A DNA stretch of 64,000 nt from Rhizobium rhizogenes NBRC 13257 (GTDB lineage: Bacteria; Pseudomonadota; Alphaproteobacteria; Rhizobiales; Rhizobiaceae): positions 411,719 to 475,718 of the forward strand of contig NZ_BAYX01000007.1 in assembly GCF_000696095.1 (NCBI RefSeq), written 5' to 3'. Numbering within the stretch: the stretch's first letter is position 1; the number at the start of each line of letters is the position of its first letter. A model generated the notes under the pieces. The model made no database searches and was not told where the DNA came from. It saw only the letters and a list, made by a program, of their open reading frames with translations. Positions 1-8,385 of this stretch are shown piece by piece. The translations under genes and the position numbers were made by a program.

Positions 1-576
1 CACGGGGATGCGGCCGGATGTCTCGCGGATCGTCGCCACACCGACGGCGGCAATACCCCTGGCGGTCGTCACATAGCCGCTCGCCTCCGGCTCGCCGGTT
101 ACCCGCGTCTTGCGCACCTGATCAACAAGAGCCCAGATCGAGGCATCGAAGAAATTCTCCGCCCCTTCGGCCATCGGTTTTCCGTCCCGATAGGCAATGA
201 TCGGCTTATTGGCTTCATTGACCACCAGCACCGTATCGAACAGGGTGCCATCGGAGGTCATCTTGCCATAATTGCCGACGATCCATTCCCGACCGTCTTC
301 CGCATAGACATGTTCGGCGGCGGCGTCTCGCACCGCATAGTCATGCAGTGTCGCGTCGAGCTGGCCTTCGAAGGTCTTCAGCGCCCCAGCCGTGGTTTCC
401 CAAGAGCGTTCGTCGTCCAGCTTGTTGGAATAATCCGCAACGCGGCTGATCGCTGTCAGCACCATCAGCGTGACCACGGTGACGACCAGCGCGAATGAAA
501 ACAAAACGGCCGTCACGATGGAATGACGACCGAGCTGCTTGCTCCGTCCGAATGACCTGAAAACTGCTCCCAACAC
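1..576 (-). CDS. CHASE4-domain membrane signalling protein, N-terminal part (probable GGDEF/EAL protein)
   Basis: The frame runs off the left edge, so only the first 192 codons are present. The start is GTG at 576 or TTG at 573; an AAGGAG lies just upstream and its spacing fits the TTG slightly better. About residues 16-44 form one hydrophobic membrane segment. It is followed by an extracytoplasmic region with the spacing of a CHASE4 sensor domain (DATLHDYAVRDAA, then IVGNYGKM and FDTVLVVNEANKPI). In rhizobia this N-terminus is commonly joined to GGDEF and EAL domains that make or degrade cyclic di-GMP, but the output domain lies outside the window, so the enzymatic role is inference. It is transcribed away from the neighbouring reductase remnant. 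Confidence 0.6.
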   Translation of the reverse strand, partial: MLGAVFRSFGRSKQLGRHSIVTAVLFSFALVVTVVTLMVLTAISRVADYSNKLDDERSWETTAGALKTFEGQLDATLHDYAVRDAAAEHVYAEDGREWIVGNYGKMTSDGTLFDTVLVVNEANKPIIAYRDGKPMAEGAENFFDASIWALVDQVRKTRVTGEPEASGYVTTARGIAAVGVATIRETSGRIPV

Positions 577-683
577 GCTTCTCCTTGAGCGGCGAAGTCT
601 GCCGTCAGGTCTTCAAGAAACGGTTAAAGCGAGCCTATGATTCTTACAGGAAAGGGTTGTATTTTTATCGCCATGGTGGTCGA

Positions 684-1229
684 TCAAGCAGCAGCGCGGA
701 TCGTCTGCGCAAAACGATCGAGAGCACCCCCGAGTGCACCGTTTTTCTGCGCCTCCACAAGGATCGCCGCCTGCGCCTCATCGCTCTTGCCGGCAAGCGG
801 AACGCGCAAAAAAGCCTCCGGAACGATGCGGAGTGACATGGTTTGCAGTACGTCCGTTAGTTGCTCCAGCACGAGATCGCCGCGATGCGAGGCATGGGCG
901 AACATCAGCGGCTTGAACGGCACCTCATCGCGAGACACCAGCCAATCCAGCGCATTCTTGAATCCGCCGGGAATGCCATGGGCATATTCCGGACAGGAGA
1001 CAATCAGCCCGTCGGCATCGCGGATCTTCTCCGCAAAAGCTGCGACAATGGCAGGTGTCCGATCGCCCTCGTCATCCGGATTGAAGATCGGCAGATCACC
1101 GATGAAATCGCAGATCTCGATGGAAACGCCATCGGGCGATACCGCACGCAAAGCCTCAAGCAGCCGGCGGTTGGTCGAGGCCTGCCGTAAACTGCCGCAA
1201 AGAGCATAGAGGGAGAGTTATTTGGCCAT
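684..1229 (-). pseudogene. NADPH-dependent FMN reductase, interrupted by an early stop
   Basis: Residues downstream of 1151 match the flavodoxin-fold FMN reductase family (SCPEYAHGIPGGFKNALDW is the typical flavin-site motif). The family's N-terminal phosphate-binding loop is also encoded: in the same frame positions 1217-1152 read LSLYALCGSLRQASTNRRLL. An in-frame ATG lies at 1229, but its fourth codon is TAA (1218-1220), giving M-A-K-stop where a residue such as Gln would be expected. No standard start codon exists between that stop and the GSLR loop. The next possible start is a TTG at 1151, which would drop the FMN phosphate loop. The gene therefore looks inactivated by one nonsense change, or carries a sequencing error. 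No strong ribosome site precedes the ATG. Confidence 0.65.
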
Positions 1230-1267
1230 AAGGAACTTTAATCCGAAGCGCCGATTCTGGCGATAGC

Positions 1268-1391
1268 CACCCTCCCCTTGATGGGGAGGGTCGGACCAAC
1301 GGTCCGGGGTGGGGTGGGGTGATCATTTGTTCATCCCACAAATCACCCCACCCGCGCGTTCCGCGCGACCTCCCCCCTCAAGGGGGAGGTG
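1268..1391. repeat. Composite palindromic intergenic element (RIME-like), copy 1
   Basis: The stretch is a chain of hairpins: CCCTCCCC/GGGGAGGG, CGGACC/GGTCCG, CGCGCG/CGCGCG and ACCTCCCCC/GGGGGAGGT, with CACCCCACC blocks between them. The same chain in the same order recurs at 41960-42101. This matches what I recall of Rhizobium-specific intergenic mosaic elements; assignment to that family is from memory. It sits between the reductase remnant and the end of the beta-glucosidase gene. Confidence 0.75.
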
Positions 1392-1399
1392 ATGTGGCA

Positions 1400-2773
1400 T
1401 CAATCCGCCTTGTGGTTCCCCTTCGGGAACTGAGCGGCGAGTTCGCTATACCACTTGCCGCTCTTCTTCACCGTGCGTACCTGGGTCTCGTAATCGACAT
1501 GCACGAGGCCGAAACGCATGCGGTAGCCTTCCGCCCATTCGAAATTGTCCATCAGGCTCCAGGCGAAATAGCCGCGCATCGGATAGCCGTCCTTGATCAG
1601 ATCGGCGACGATACCGAGGTGCTCGACGTAATAGTCGAGACGCGGCTGGTCATCGACCTCGCCGTTGATGATTCCCATGTTGTAGCAGGCACCGTTCTCG
1701 GTGATGTAGCATTCCGGCAGCTCATAGCGCTTGTAGAGGTCTTCGACGACATGCTGCAGGCCGGGCGCATAGATTTCCCATCCGATATCGGTCTTGGCGG
1801 CGCTGACCGGGGGCGCCTCCTTCGTCCAGGGGAAATCGCCGCTCTTGGTCGCATCGTCGAAAACACGGTTCGGTGTGTAGTAGTTGAGGCCCCACCAGTC
1901 GAGCTTCTGGTTGATAGTCTTCAGATCGCCGTCCAGGACCTCGGGCATCCGGTCGCCGAGCGCCTCGACGAATTCCTTCGGATACTCGCCCTTGAAGATC
2001 GGATCGAAGAAAGCACCATTGTGGAACTGATGGGCGCGCTCGACGGCGGCCTTGTCTTCGGCACTGTCGGAACCCAGAAGGATCGAAGCGGCATTAAGCA
2101 CGATGCCGACCGGCACCTTCGGCGCTTCGGCGCGGATCGCCTCGACGGCAAGACCGTGCGCGAGGTTCATGTAGTGCATGGCATAAAGCGCTGCCTGCAT
2201 GTTGCGTTCGCCCGGGGCGTGGATGCCATAGAGGTGGCTCAGCCAGACGATGCACCAGGGCTCGTTGAAGGTGGCGACGGAATCGAGACGGTCGCCGAGG
2301 CGGGCCATGACGGTCTTGGCATAACGCTGGAAGGCATGCGCCGTCGAACGCGCCGTCCAGCCACCGTCGCCGGCAAGCGTCAGCGGCAGATCCCAGTGAT
2401 AGAGCGTCGCGAAGGTCTTGATGCCCCGCGCCTTGCAGCCGTCGACGAGACGATCGTAGAAATCGAGGCCCGCTTCGTTCACCGGGCCAGTGCCGTCGGG
2501 AATGATGCGCGGCCAGGCGATCGAGAAGCGATAGGCTTCGACGCCCATATCCTTGATCAGGTCGAGATCCTGTTCCAGCCGATTGTAGTGATCGCAGGCG
2601 ACATCGCCGTTGTCGCGGTGATAGACGCGGCCGGGCATGTTGGCAAAGGCATCCCAGATCGACGGCTTGCGGCCATCCGCCTTGGTGGCGCCTTCGATCT
2701 GAAAGGCTGCGGTGGCAACGCCGAAGGTGAAATCGCCGGGAAAGCGGGCTGCGAGAAGCTTCGGATCGATCAT
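1400..2773 (-). CDS. Beta-glucosidase, glycoside hydrolase family 1
   Basis: A 457-residue cytoplasmic protein of normal GH1 length. It hydrolyses beta-linked glucosides or related disaccharides by the retaining mechanism. The acid/base Glu is in TFNEPW (E171) and the nucleophile Glu in ITENGA (E359). The N-terminal FTFGVATAAFQIEG and the C-terminal YFAWSLMDNFEWAEGY glucose-site signature are present. No signal peptide is seen, so the substrate must be imported, probably by one of the sugar importers nearby. The gene stands alone, with a 14-bp palindrome about 85 bp upstream (2857-2870) that could be a LacI-family operator. The exact glycoside cannot be read from sequence. Confidence 0.93.
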   Translation of the reverse strand: MIDPKLLAARFPGDFTFGVATAAFQIEGATKADGRKPSIWDAFANMPGRVYHRDNGDVACDHYNRLEQDLDLIKDMGVEAYRFSIAWPRIIPDGTGPVNEAGLDFYDRLVDGCKARGIKTFATLYHWDLPLTLAGDGGWTARSTAHAFQRYAKTVMARLGDRLDSVATFNEPWCIVWLSHLYGIHAPGERNMQAALYAMHYMNLAHGLAVEAIRAEAPKVPVGIVLNAASILLGSDSAEDKAAVERAHQFHNGAFFDPIFKGEYPKEFVEALGDRMPEVLDGDLKTINQKLDWWGLNYYTPNRVFDDATKSGDFPWTKEAPPVSAAKTDIGWEIYAPGLQHVVEDLYKRYELPECYITENGACYNMGIINGEVDDQPRLDYYVEHLGIVADLIKDGYPMRGYFAWSLMDNFEWAEGYRMRFGLVHVDYETQVRTVKKSGKWYSELAAQFPKGNHKAD

Positions 2774-2856
2774 GATGAAAATCCCGTCTGTTGTGGCTTC
2801 GTTGACGGCGGTTTAGCCAAGCCGAATGGCAAAGTACAGCGTCGGTCGAAGAAAAA

Positions 2857-2870
2857 CTGCAACGTTGCAG
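2857..2870. promoter_or_regulatory. Candidate LacI-family operator before the beta-glucosidase gene
   Basis: CTGCAACGTTGCAG is a perfect 14-bp palindrome with a central CG, the general shape of LacI/GalR operators. It lies about 85 bp upstream of the beta-glucosidase start, between that gene and the divergent DoxX gene. Which regulator binds it is unknown. Confidence 0.45.
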
Positions 2871-3031
2871 CCAATGAAATTGAGCCGGCTATCGGCCTCC
2901 CGCAACCATCGGTCGACTATCTCCGCCTATGCTTCAGCGTGGCCGATAACACCAATGTCAACAGTCGTGACTTGTCTTTTCGGTTTGGACCAATTGGAAG
3001 TAGCAAACATATCCCATGTGAAAGGAATCAA

Positions 3032-3436
3032 ATGCTTCCAGCGATCCATACCTTGCAGCCCCATCTGCTGAGCCTCCTGCGCATCGTCTCCTCGCTCGTG
3101 CTGTTCAGCTATGGAACACAGAAGATCCTGCATTTTCCAGCGGCCCAGAATGTGCCGGCCACGGGCTCCCTACCCTGGATTGCCGGCCTGCTCGAACTCA
3201 CGCTCGGCTTCCTTGTGCTGATCGGCTTCCAGACGCGCATTGCCGCCTTTGTACTGTCGGGCCTGATGGCTTTCGCCTATTTCCTGCGCCATGCGTCGCA
3301 GAGCTTTTACCCGGCGCAAAATGGCGGCGTGTCGGCCATCCTGTTTTGTTTCATCTTTCTCTATCTGGTCGCTGCTGGCGCCGGACCTTTCAGCATCGAC
3401 GCGCTGACCAAGCGTAAGCAGGCGGTCACTGTCTGA
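3032..3436 (+). CDS. DoxX family membrane protein
   Basis: A 134-residue protein with four hydrophobic segments and the DoxX-type opening SLVLFSYGTQKILHF. The ATG at 3032 has AAGGAA seven bases upstream. The much longer open frame upstream is antisense to the beta-glucosidase gene and is not coding. DoxX proteins are small inner-membrane proteins; some members are linked to redox or thiol stress, but no specific reaction can be given here. It is divergent from the beta-glucosidase gene and convergent with the oxidoreductase that ends at 3489. Confidence 0.85.
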   Translation: MLPAIHTLQPHLLSLLRIVSSLVLFSYGTQKILHFPAAQNVPATGSLPWIAGLLELTLGFLVLIGFQTRIAAFVLSGLMAFAYFLRHASQSFYPAQNGGVSAILFCFIFLYLVAAGAGPFSIDALTKRKQAVTV

Positions 3437-3447
3437 GTGAAGGCCCG

Positions 3448-3478
3448 TTCCGAGGCGGCGTCCTGCGCCGCCGCGGAA
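3448..3478. terminator. Hairpin between convergent genes
   Basis: TTCCG plus GGCGGCG pairs with CGCCGCC plus CGGAA around the loop TCCTG. It lies between the stop of the DoxX gene and the stop of the opposing oxidoreductase gene and could end both transcripts. No long T run follows, so efficiency is uncertain. Confidence 0.45.
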
Positions 3479-3488
3479 TGTCTTGGTC

Positions 3489-4676
3489 TCAGACCTTGAC
3501 CCAAGCACCATTGCGCTTCGAGGAGGCAACGCAGGCCTCGACGAAAGCGACACCCTTCACGCCGTCATCGACGGTCGGGTAGATCACGGCTGGATCGACC
3601 GCCACGCCCTTCTTGGCAGCATTGATGGCGCGCGCGGCTTCGGTGTAGATCGTCGCGAAGGCCTCGAGATAGCCCTCCGGATGACCCGAGGGGATGCGCG
3701 AGACGCGGGCAGCCGCAGCGCCCGAACCAGCGCCATTGCGGGTGATCAGCCTCTTCTGCTCGCCGAATGGTGTGTACCAGAGATAGTTGGGGTCGGCTTG
3801 CGTCCATTCGATACCGCCCTTGGTGCCGTAAACCCTGAGCTTCAGGCCGTTCTCATGGCCGGGCGCCACCTGGCTGCACCACAGCATGCCCTTGGCCGGC
3901 TTTTCCGAACCCTTGGCCTTGAAGCGCAACAGCACATGGGCGTTATCGTCCAGACGGCGGCCTTCGACGAAGCTGTCGAGATCGGCAGCAAGGCTGTCGA
4001 GCTCCAGGCCGGTAACGAAGGAGGCGAGATTATAGGCATGCGTGCCGATATCGCCGGTCGAACCGCCCGCGCCGGATTGCGACGGATCAGTGCGCCACGC
4101 CGCCTGCTTTTGACCGGACTGCTCGATATTCTCCGTCAGCCAATCCTGCGGATATTCCGCCTGCACGATGCGGATATCGCCGAGCTCGCCATTGGCGATC
4201 ATCTCGCGCGCCTGACGGATCATCGGATAGCCGGTGTAGTTATGCGTCAGGATGAACAGCGCGCCGCTTTCGTCCGCCACCTTCTTCAGCTTCTTGGCGT
4301 CGGCGAGATTGGAAGTCAGCGGCTTGTCGCAGATGACATGGATGCCACGGCGGAGAAACTCCTTGGCGGCGTCATAGTGAACATGGTTCGGCGTGACGAT
4401 CGAGACAGCCTCGATGCCGTTCTTCAGCTTGGCTTCGCGGATCGCCATGTCGCGATAGCTGGCATAGGTGCGGGACGGATCGAGGCCGAGATCGCGGCCC
4501 GAGGCCGCGGCCTTTTCCGGCGAGGACGAAAGTGCGCCGGCGACAAGATCGAACTGGTCGTCAATGCGCGCAGCGATACGGTGCACCGCGCCGATAAAGG
4601 CACCCGCGCCTCCGCCCACCATGCCGAGCCGAATGCGCGGCTCGCGCGTCTGTTCCGATGATCCTTCGATTGCCAT
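3489..4676 (-). CDS. Gfo/Idh/MocA family oxidoreductase
   Basis: A 395-residue NAD(P)-dependent sugar or cyclitol dehydrogenase. The N-terminal Rossmann fold has the binding loop GMVGGGAGAFIG, and ICDKPLTSN carries the conserved Lys of the family's [E/D]KP motif. The C-terminal alpha/beta dimerisation domain includes GGSTGDIGTHAYN. Start ATG 4676 has AGGAGG seven bases upstream. It lies downstream of a TIM-barrel isomerase gene (4981-6036) and a ribose-type importer. Dehydrogenase plus isomerase pairs of this kind occur in pathways running through keto-sugars or ketoinositols. The substrate is not known. The N-terminal region resembles that of the dehydrogenase at 24885. Confidence 0.88.
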   Translation of the reverse strand: MAIEGSSEQTREPRIRLGMVGGGAGAFIGAVHRIAARIDDQFDLVAGALSSSPEKAAASGRDLGLDPSRTYASYRDMAIREAKLKNGIEAVSIVTPNHVHYDAAKEFLRRGIHVICDKPLTSNLADAKKLKKVADESGALFILTHNYTGYPMIRQAREMIANGELGDIRIVQAEYPQDWLTENIEQSGQKQAAWRTDPSQSGAGGSTGDIGTHAYNLASFVTGLELDSLAADLDSFVEGRRLDDNAHVLLRFKAKGSEKPAKGMLWCSQVAPGHENGLKLRVYGTKGGIEWTQADPNYLWYTPFGEQKRLITRNGAGSGAAAARVSRIPSGHPEGYLEAFATIYTEAARAINAAKKGVAVDPAVIYPTVDDGVKGVAFVEACVASSKRNGAWVKV

Positions 4677-4980
4677 AGGTTCCTCCTGAATGAAATTAGT
4701 CTTCTACCTTCCCCAGCAAGAGAAGGTCTTGGCGATTTACCGTTCCCGGCCACCCGCCTCGCCCTTCGAGTGCCCCGCGGGCCACCTCAGGGTGAGGCTA
4801 ACCTTTACGCCCGGCAGCCAGACTCCCCTGCCTGCCAGCACCACAGATCGCTCTTGCGGAATCCCGCGCAGAACTCGCTCCGCCCTCATCCTGAGGTGCG
4901 GAGCCTCCTGAGCCCTGCGAAGGAGTGAGGCCTCGAAGGACGAGGGTGGCCTCCATCTTCTCCTCGGTGGGGAAAGAAAA
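4677..4980. repeat. Intergenic stretch with palindromic repeat copies
   Basis: No gene is seen in these 304 bp. Positions 4883-4946 have CCCTCATCCT facing AGGACGAGGG (one mismatch) with CTGAGGTGCGGAG and GGCCTCGAAG inside. Positions 4757-4799 hold a degenerate reverse copy (CCCTTCGAG to CACCTCAGGGTGAGG). From memory this is a repeat common between genes in rhizobia. It separates two genes that otherwise look co-directional. Confidence 0.6.
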
Positions 4981-6036
4981 CTACGACAGCCCCAGCATGC
5001 GCCGGTTGGCCGCCTGATCCGTGCCGCTGCCGGCAAAGTCGTCGAAGGCTTTTTCGGTGACGCGAATGATGTGCGACTTGACGAATTCGGCGCCTTCGCG
5101 CGCGCCGTCTTCGGGATGCTTCAGCGCGCACTCCCATTCGACCACGGCCCAGCCATCGAAATTGTTGGCCGTCATCTTCGAGAAGACCGCGCCGAAATCC
5201 ACCTGGCCATCGCCGAGCGAACGGAAGCGGCCGGCGCGCTCGACCCAGCCCTGATAACCGCCATAAACGCCCTGTCGGCCGGTCGGATTGAATTCCGCGT
5301 CCTTGACGTGGAACATCTTGATCCGGTCCTTGTAGATGTCGATGTTGTCGAGATAATCGAGGCACTGCAGGACATAGTGCGAGGGGTCGTAGAGCATGTT
5401 GGCGCGCGGATGGTTCTTCACGCGCTCCAGGAACATCTCGAAGGTGATGCCATCATGCAGGTCTTCGCCCGGATGGATTTCGTAGCAGACATCGACGCCG
5501 TTTTCATCGGCATGGTTGAGGATCGGCGTCCAGCGGCGCGCAAGCTCATCGAAGGCGGTTTCGACCAGGCCGGCCGGGCGCTGCGGCCAGGGATAGATGA
5601 AGGGCCAGGCGAGCGCGCCGGAGAAGGTCGCATGCGCCTTGATGCCGAGATGCTTCGACGCCGTCAGCGCCATCTTGACCTGCTCGACCGCCCATTCCTG
5701 CCGCGCCTTCGGATTGCCACGCACTTCCGGCGCCGCGAAGCCGTCGAAGGCCTCGTCATAGGCCGGATGGACCGCGACGAGCTGGCCCTGCAGATGGGTC
5801 GAAAGCTCAGTCACTTCAACGCCGTTGGCACGGGCAACACCGGCGAATTCGTCGCAATAATCCTTGGAAGAAGCCGCCTTTTTCAGGTCGATGAGCTGGC
5901 CCGCCCAGGTCGGCACCTGTACGCCGACATAGCCGGCATCGGCCGCCCATTTCGTGATAGAATCCCACGAGTTGAACGGTGCTGCATCGCCTGCGAATTG
6001 TCCGAGAAACAGGCCGGGGCCCTTGATCGTCTTCAT
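4981..6036 (-). CDS. Sugar phosphate isomerase/epimerase-like TIM-barrel protein
   Basis: A 351-residue protein of the xylose-isomerase-like TIM-barrel superfamily, which includes isomerases, epimerases and inosose dehydratases that use a divalent metal. Likely metal-site and active-site segments are CYEIHPGEDL, NMLYDPSHYV, FHVKDAEF and VVEWECA. The start is ATG 6036, with GGAGGA nine bases upstream; a longer open frame to 6174 is not needed. It sits between the importer genes and the dehydrogenase that ends at 3489. A hairpin terminator (6249-6276) and its own LacI-type site (6062-6074) suggest it begins a separate transcript. The reaction is not known. Confidence 0.85.
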   Translation of the reverse strand: MKTIKGPGLFLGQFAGDAAPFNSWDSITKWAADAGYVGVQVPTWAGQLIDLKKAASSKDYCDEFAGVARANGVEVTELSTHLQGQLVAVHPAYDEAFDGFAAPEVRGNPKARQEWAVEQVKMALTASKHLGIKAHATFSGALAWPFIYPWPQRPAGLVETAFDELARRWTPILNHADENGVDVCYEIHPGEDLHDGITFEMFLERVKNHPRANMLYDPSHYVLQCLDYLDNIDIYKDRIKMFHVKDAEFNPTGRQGVYGGYQGWVERAGRFRSLGDGQVDFGAVFSKMTANNFDGWAVVEWECALKHPEDGAREGAEFVKSHIIRVTEKAFDDFAGSGTDQAANRRMLGLS

Positions 6037-6061
6037 GCGTAATTCCTCCCTGATCGCGTTC

Positions 6062-6074
6062 TGTAAACGTTTCC
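6062..6074. promoter_or_regulatory. Candidate LacI operator before the isomerase gene
   Basis: TGTAAACGTTTCC contains the palindrome AAACGTTT and shares TGTAAAC.TTT with the two sites in front of the LacI gene at 9946-9982. It lies about 25 bp upstream of the isomerase start. I infer that the regulator encoded at 10076-11101 also controls this transcript. Confidence 0.45.
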
Positions 6075-6248
6075 GATCCATCTTAACGCCCAGTTCCAGA
6101 TGAACAAGGCGCAATTTCCTCGAAAAACAATAGGGCCGTCCGGCCGAAAGTCGAATGCATCGCGACCTAATCATGGCCCGCCGCGGACGGCAAGAGGTAC
6201 GTGCCGCAAAAATCGTCGCGCCGTGCTAAACTCTTTGGCGGAACGCAT

Positions 6249-6276
6249 AAAAAACGCCCGCCGGAACCGGCGGGCG
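6249..6276 (-). terminator. Rho-independent terminator after the sugar-binding protein gene
   Basis: CGCCCGCCGG pairs perfectly with CCGGCGGGCG around a two-base loop. Read on the minus strand it is followed by TTTTTT. It lies 20 bp beyond the stop of the binding-protein gene and separates the importer from the isomerase gene. Confidence 0.85.
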
Positions 6277-6296
6277 CATGTGTTCAAATCAGCCGA

Positions 6297-7244
6297 TCAG
6301 AACGGCGAATCGGGGAAGTAGAAATCCTTGGCATTCTCCTTGGTGACCAGGGTCGCATCCAGGATGTAATTGCCACGAACCGGAACCTGATCGTAGAAGT
6401 GAGCGGCGGTCAGCTCCATGGCCGTTCCGACCATTGCCGGCGGATAGAGCACGTCGACCGGGATCAGCTTGTCGCCGTCCATGACCTTCTTGATCATATC
6501 CTTCGAGCCGGCGCCGGCGACGACATACTTGATGTCGGTGCGCTTGGCCTGCTCGATCGCCTGCAGCACGCCGACGGCCATGTCGTCATCCTGACACCAG
6601 ACGACATCGATCTTCGGGAACTTCGTCAGGTAATCCTGCATGACCTTGAAGGCGTCGTCGCGGTTCCAATTGCCGTATTGCCGGTCGAGAACCTTGACGT
6701 TCGAGCCGGCAATGCCCTTGTCGAAACCGTCCTGGCGCTGCTGATCGATCGGGATCGGCAGACCACGGATAATGACGACCTGCGCATCCGGAGTCGTCGC
6801 CTTGATATATTCGCCCGCCGTCTGGCCGAGTGCCGGATTGTTGCCGGCGACATAGAGGTCGCGGACGGAATTGTCGTTGTTGCTCGGTGCACGATCGACG
6901 AGCGCGACGAACTTGCCCTTATCCTTGACTTCCTTAATGGCATTGACGAGCGGATCCGGGTCGGACGGCAGGATCACGAGGGCATCGATGCCCTGGGTCT
7001 CGAGGTCCTGAACCGCATTAGCCTGGCTTGCCGCATCCGGCGACGTCTTGACGATGACGGTGAGCCCCGGATGTTCCGCCATCAAGAGCTTGGCGACGCG
7101 CTCGGCATGGAAGACGACGCCCGAGGTCCAGCCGTGGTCCGCCGCCGGAATGGAAACGCCGATGGTCACTTTCTTGTCCTCGGCATGCACCGTGCCGGCC
7201 AAGGCGACCAACGCCACGGCCAGGCCAAATAGTCTTTTACGCAT
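6297..7244 (-). CDS. ABC transporter sugar-binding protein, ribose (RbsB) type
   Basis: A 315-residue periplasmic binding protein of the type I (RbsB/PBP1) fold. Residues 1-21 form a signal peptide cut after VHA. KVTIGVSIPAADHGWTSG and the following IVKTSPDAASQANAVQDL are typical of ribose, xylose and galactose binding proteins. The strong site TCTGGGAGGA precedes ATG 7244. It is the last gene of the importer ATPase-permease-binding protein set and is separated from the permease gene by a short hairpin, which often goes with higher expression of the binding protein. The ligand is probably a pentose, hexose or cyclitol but is not identifiable. Confidence 0.92.
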   Translation of the reverse strand: MRKRLFGLAVALVALAGTVHAEDKKVTIGVSIPAADHGWTSGVVFHAERVAKLLMAEHPGLTVIVKTSPDAASQANAVQDLETQGIDALVILPSDPDPLVNAIKEVKDKGKFVALVDRAPSNNDNSVRDLYVAGNNPALGQTAGEYIKATTPDAQVVIIRGLPIPIDQQRQDGFDKGIAGSNVKVLDRQYGNWNRDDAFKVMQDYLTKFPKIDVVWCQDDDMAVGVLQAIEQAKRTDIKYVVAGAGSKDMIKKVMDGDKLIPVDVLYPPAMVGTAMELTAAHFYDQVPVRGNYILDATLVTKENAKDFYFPDSPF

Positions 7245-7283
7245 GTTTTATCCTCCCAGATAGAGACAGGGCCTTGTCATAAG

Positions 7284-7307
7284 AACCGGGCGCCCCCTGA
7301 CCCGGTT
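7284..7307 (-). other. Hairpin between permease and binding-protein genes
   Basis: AACCGGG faces CCCGGTT across a 10-base loop between the permease stop and the binding-protein start. No T run follows. Such intercistronic hairpins can stabilise one part of an mRNA; that role is inference. Confidence 0.4.
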
Positions 7308-7309
7308 AT

Positions 7310-8323
7310 TCACGATTTGCGCGCAAGCGAACGCTGAACCAGCATGGCGATGATGATGATCGCGCCCTGGATGGCGCTCAGCAGATACTCGCTGATGAAA
7401 TTGGAAAGCAGCATGATGTTGCCGACGAGCTCGAGGATGAAGGCGCCGCAGATCGTGCCCCATACCCTGCCCGCACCGCCCTTCAGAGCCGTACCACCGA
7501 CAACGACGGCGGTGATCGCCTGCAACTCCCAGAGAATACCCGTCGTTGCCGATGTGGAGCCAAGCCGCGGCACGTAGAGAAGCACGGCAATCGCCACACA
7601 CAGGCCCTGGATGACAAAAGCGACAGTGCGGACGCGATTGACCGCTACGCCGGAATAGCGCGCAACGTCGCGATTGGAGCCGACAGCGATGACATGCCGC
7701 CCGTAGCGGGTGCGATAAAGAATGAAGGCCGCAACACAGGTGACCGCAAGGATGACCACGATCGGAACCGGCACACCGAACACGGAGCCGTAATAGGCGG
7801 GCTTGTAGAGCGCCTGCACCTCGGCTGAGCGCAGGGTGATCGCGCCGCCCTGCGACAACCACGTCGTCAAGCCACGGTAGACGCCCATGGTGCCGAGCGT
7901 CGCGATGAACGGCTCGATCTTGCCCATGGTCGTGATGAGACCATTGGCGAGGCCGCACAAGACACCGGCGACGATCGCGAACAACGCAGCGGCCGCCAGC
8001 ATCAGGGTTGGATCTGCGATGACGCCTGAGTTCATCAGGAGGATCATCAGACTGGCGACGAAGGCGACCATCGCGCCGACCGACAAATCGAGATCGCCCG
8101 CCGAGATGACGAAGGTCGCTCCCACGGCGATGATCGCAATAAAGGCGCATCTCGTCGCGACATTGGTCAGATTGGTCATGCCGATGAAATTCGGATTGAC
8201 CAACGCGCCGACGATCAAAAGCAGCAGCAGCGCCGCAAACGGTGCGACTGCCCGCAGATCGACATCCCGCCAGGATCGGCCCCGTCCGCCTGTCTTCTCG
8301 CTGCTATCCTCGCCGACGCTCAT
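7310..8323 (-). CDS. ABC transporter permease, ribose (RbsC) type
   Basis: About 337 residues with eight to ten hydrophobic segments and the branched-chain/ribose permease-family motifs GATFVISAGDLDLSVGA and VVGGTALKGGAGRVWGT. It forms the inner-membrane channel for the importer whose ATPase is encoded upstream and whose binding protein is encoded downstream. The ATG at 8323 is chosen; GGGAGG lies 12 bases upstream, and a TTG at 8329 in the same frame has better spacing, so the start may be two codons longer. A polar N-terminal stretch of about 20 residues precedes the first membrane segment. Confidence 0.9.
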   Translation of the reverse strand: MSVGEDSSEKTGGRGRSWRDVDLRAVAPFAALLLLLIVGALVNPNFIGMTNLTNVATRCAFIAIIAVGATFVISAGDLDLSVGAMVAFVASLMILLMNSGVIADPTLMLAAAALFAIVAGVLCGLANGLITTMGKIEPFIATLGTMGVYRGLTTWLSQGGAITLRSAEVQALYKPAYYGSVFGVPVPIVVILAVTCVAAFILYRTRYGRHVIAVGSNRDVARYSGVAVNRVRTVAFVIQGLCVAIAVLLYVPRLGSTSATTGILWELQAITAVVVGGTALKGGAGRVWGTICGAFILELVGNIMLLSNFISEYLLSAIQGAIIIIAMLVQRSLARKS

Positions 8324-8385
8324 ATCCAAAACCAACCTCCCGTCCCATTATTGCTGGGAATTCGCTCGTATCTTTTGCCGCCTGC

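Noticed and set aside
1319..3436. A 705-codon plus-strand frame ending in DoxX
   Set aside because: All but the last 134 codons are antisense to the beta-glucosidase gene or intergenic; DoxX similarity and a ribosome site begin at 3032.
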